DNA of 64,000 nucleotides, from NCBI RefSeq assembly GCF_001696455.1, contig NZ_MAUJ01000003.1, forward strand, positions 200,735-264,734. The letters run 5' to 3'. Shown here piece by piece: positions 63,220-64,000 of the stretch. The translations under genes were made by a program, and so were the position numbers. A model generated the notes under the pieces. It was given only the letters and a program-made list of their open reading frames with translations, was not told where the DNA came from and searched no databases. Within the stretch, counting starts at the first letter, position 1. Each line of letters opens with the position of its first letter. Source of the DNA: Pseudoalteromonas luteoviolacea. GTDB lineage: Bacteria > Pseudomonadota > Gammaproteobacteria > Enterobacterales > Alteromonadaceae.

Positions 63220-64000
63220 ATGATGAAATCAACATTACTACTTTCAGTTAGTTTTATTTTCGCAAGTCAGCTGTACGCTTCTCCTATGTCGCTGAAGCTA
63301 AAAACTAAAAGCCCACTGCAGCTTACTGATTCACCCATTGTGTTTGCACTTAACAAGGATGCCAAGCAACTAGAACGTATTGATTTAAGTACCGGTCAAT
63401 CCACGGTGATCCAAGCAAGCAAAAACGCTAAAGGGTTTCACTTTGGTCATATTGCCAATCGACAAAGCATTCAAGCCTTTATTATTGATGAAAAAGGGGT
63501 CTATTTAGCGACTAATAAAAGCTCGACGCGTATTATCAAGTCAGAGAGCTTACTAACACGATTACAAATAGATGATTTTAAAAAAATTGACTTTGTTTTG
63601 GATGTAAATAATGACGGCTTAAGTGATATCTATCTGCCCGGGTTTACACACAGTGAACTGTATATTCAACAGCCTGACGGCCTGTTTAACAAACATCAAT
63701 TTAAATATTCTTTACCACTTAGAGCTCATAATTACAGCGACAGAATGGAAGTAAGCACAAACTTCTATTCACTCCCTACCATTCACGACTTTGACAAAGA
63801 CGGTAAATTAGATCTTGTGTTTCGTACCCGTGAAAATGTCTCGGTGCTTTACGCGAATGAGAGCGGATTTAAAAGTCACATAGAGCATATTCATTTACCA
63901 ACTTCATTTGGTAAAACAGATAATAATGCGATTCGTACGACGCATGAGCTGCTAGATATTAATCAAGATGGTAATTTAGACTTGATCACCAGAACTCGAC
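63220..64000 (+). CDS. FG-GAP/VCBS repeat protein, 3' end beyond the window
   Basis: The reading frame is open from ATG 63220 (or 63223; AGGA at 63211) to the window end, at least 260 residues. Signal peptide MMKSTLLLSVSFIFASQLYA. Three EF-hand-like calcium loops typical of FG-GAP/VCBS beta-propeller repeats are visible: DVNNDGLSDIYL, DFDKDGKLDLVF and DINQDGNLDLIT. Likely an exported, calcium-stabilised propeller protein; what follows (often an RHS or hydrolase domain) is outside the window. Confidence 0.8.
   Translation, partial: MMKSTLLLSVSFIFASQLYASPMSLKLKTKSPLQLTDSPIVFALNKDAKQLERIDLSTGQSTVIQASKNAKGFHFGHIANRQSIQAFIIDEKGVYLATNKSSTRIIKSESLLTRLQIDDFKKIDFVLDVNNDGLSDIYLPGFTHSELYIQQPDGLFNKHQFKYSLPLRAHNYSDRMEVSTNFYSLPTIHDFDKDGKLDLVFRTRENVSVLYANESGFKSHIEHIHLPTSFGKTDNNAIRTTHELLDINQDGNLDLITRTR

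Noticed and set aside
1..64000. Mobile element, prophage or integron
   Set aside because: No transposase, integrase, terminal inverted repeats with target duplication or tRNA-flanked boundaries were seen.

Overview
The window looks like chromosome of a marine gammaproteobacterium, most likely Pseudoalteromonas or a close Alteromonadales relative. This is inferred from moderate-to-low GC, four large TonB-dependent receptors, several secreted zinc metallopeptidases, a GlyGly-CTERM sorting signal, a DUF2999 gene and the nucleoside-salvage gene order. No rRNA, tRNA, CRISPR array, insertion sequence or prophage was seen, and no sequence search could be run.

Layout. 1-5.2 kb: a TetR regulator, a membrane-fusion protein and an RND efflux pump. 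A promoter and a perfect 19-bp inverted repeat precede tetR. The pump gene carries an apparent one-base deletion in its first transmembrane segment. 5.4-7.5 kb: small exported proteins of unknown role. 7.7-12.7 kb: a His/Asp-repeat TonB receptor (ZnuD-like) and a divergent M3 lipoprotein peptidase, each with a Zur-box-like palindrome upstream. 12.8-16.2 kb: a TonB receptor followed by a periplasmic solute-binding protein. 16.4-20.2 kb: two secreted metallopeptidases (a zincin with a chitin-binding-like tail, and an M6 family member). 20.7-27.7 kb: envelope lipoproteins, a lipoprotein amine oxidase and an SGNH hydrolase. 27.8-30.6 kb: a TonB receptor with two GGAACGTTC palindromes upstream. 31.4-34.6 kb: a DUF3857/transglutaminase protein with a partner lipoprotein. 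34.8-42.0 kb: a MacAB-type ABC exporter divergent from an OmpR-type two-component system.

42.1-46.2 kb contains a GNAT acetyltransferase and then the most interesting locus, a bufferin-type RiPP operon. Its precursor has two tandem six-cysteine modules behind a lipobox. It is followed by a strong intergenic hairpin, a DUF692/MNIO enzyme (BufB), a DUF2063 partner (BufC) and a small membrane protein. This would be a cysteine-modified, copper-sequestering peptide system with an unusual doubled and probably membrane-anchored substrate.

46.4-53.3 kb: a reprolysin-like protease with a GlyGly-CTERM tail and a coupled lipoprotein, small exported proteins, ferredoxin-NADP reductase and a TPR-like protein. 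53.7-57.8 kb: nucleoside salvage, deoB-deoD divergent from udk and a concentrative nucleoside transporter. 58.2-64.0 kb: another TonB receptor, a DUF2999 protein, an RNA m5C methyltransferase and the start of an FG-GAP/VCBS repeat protein cut by the window end.
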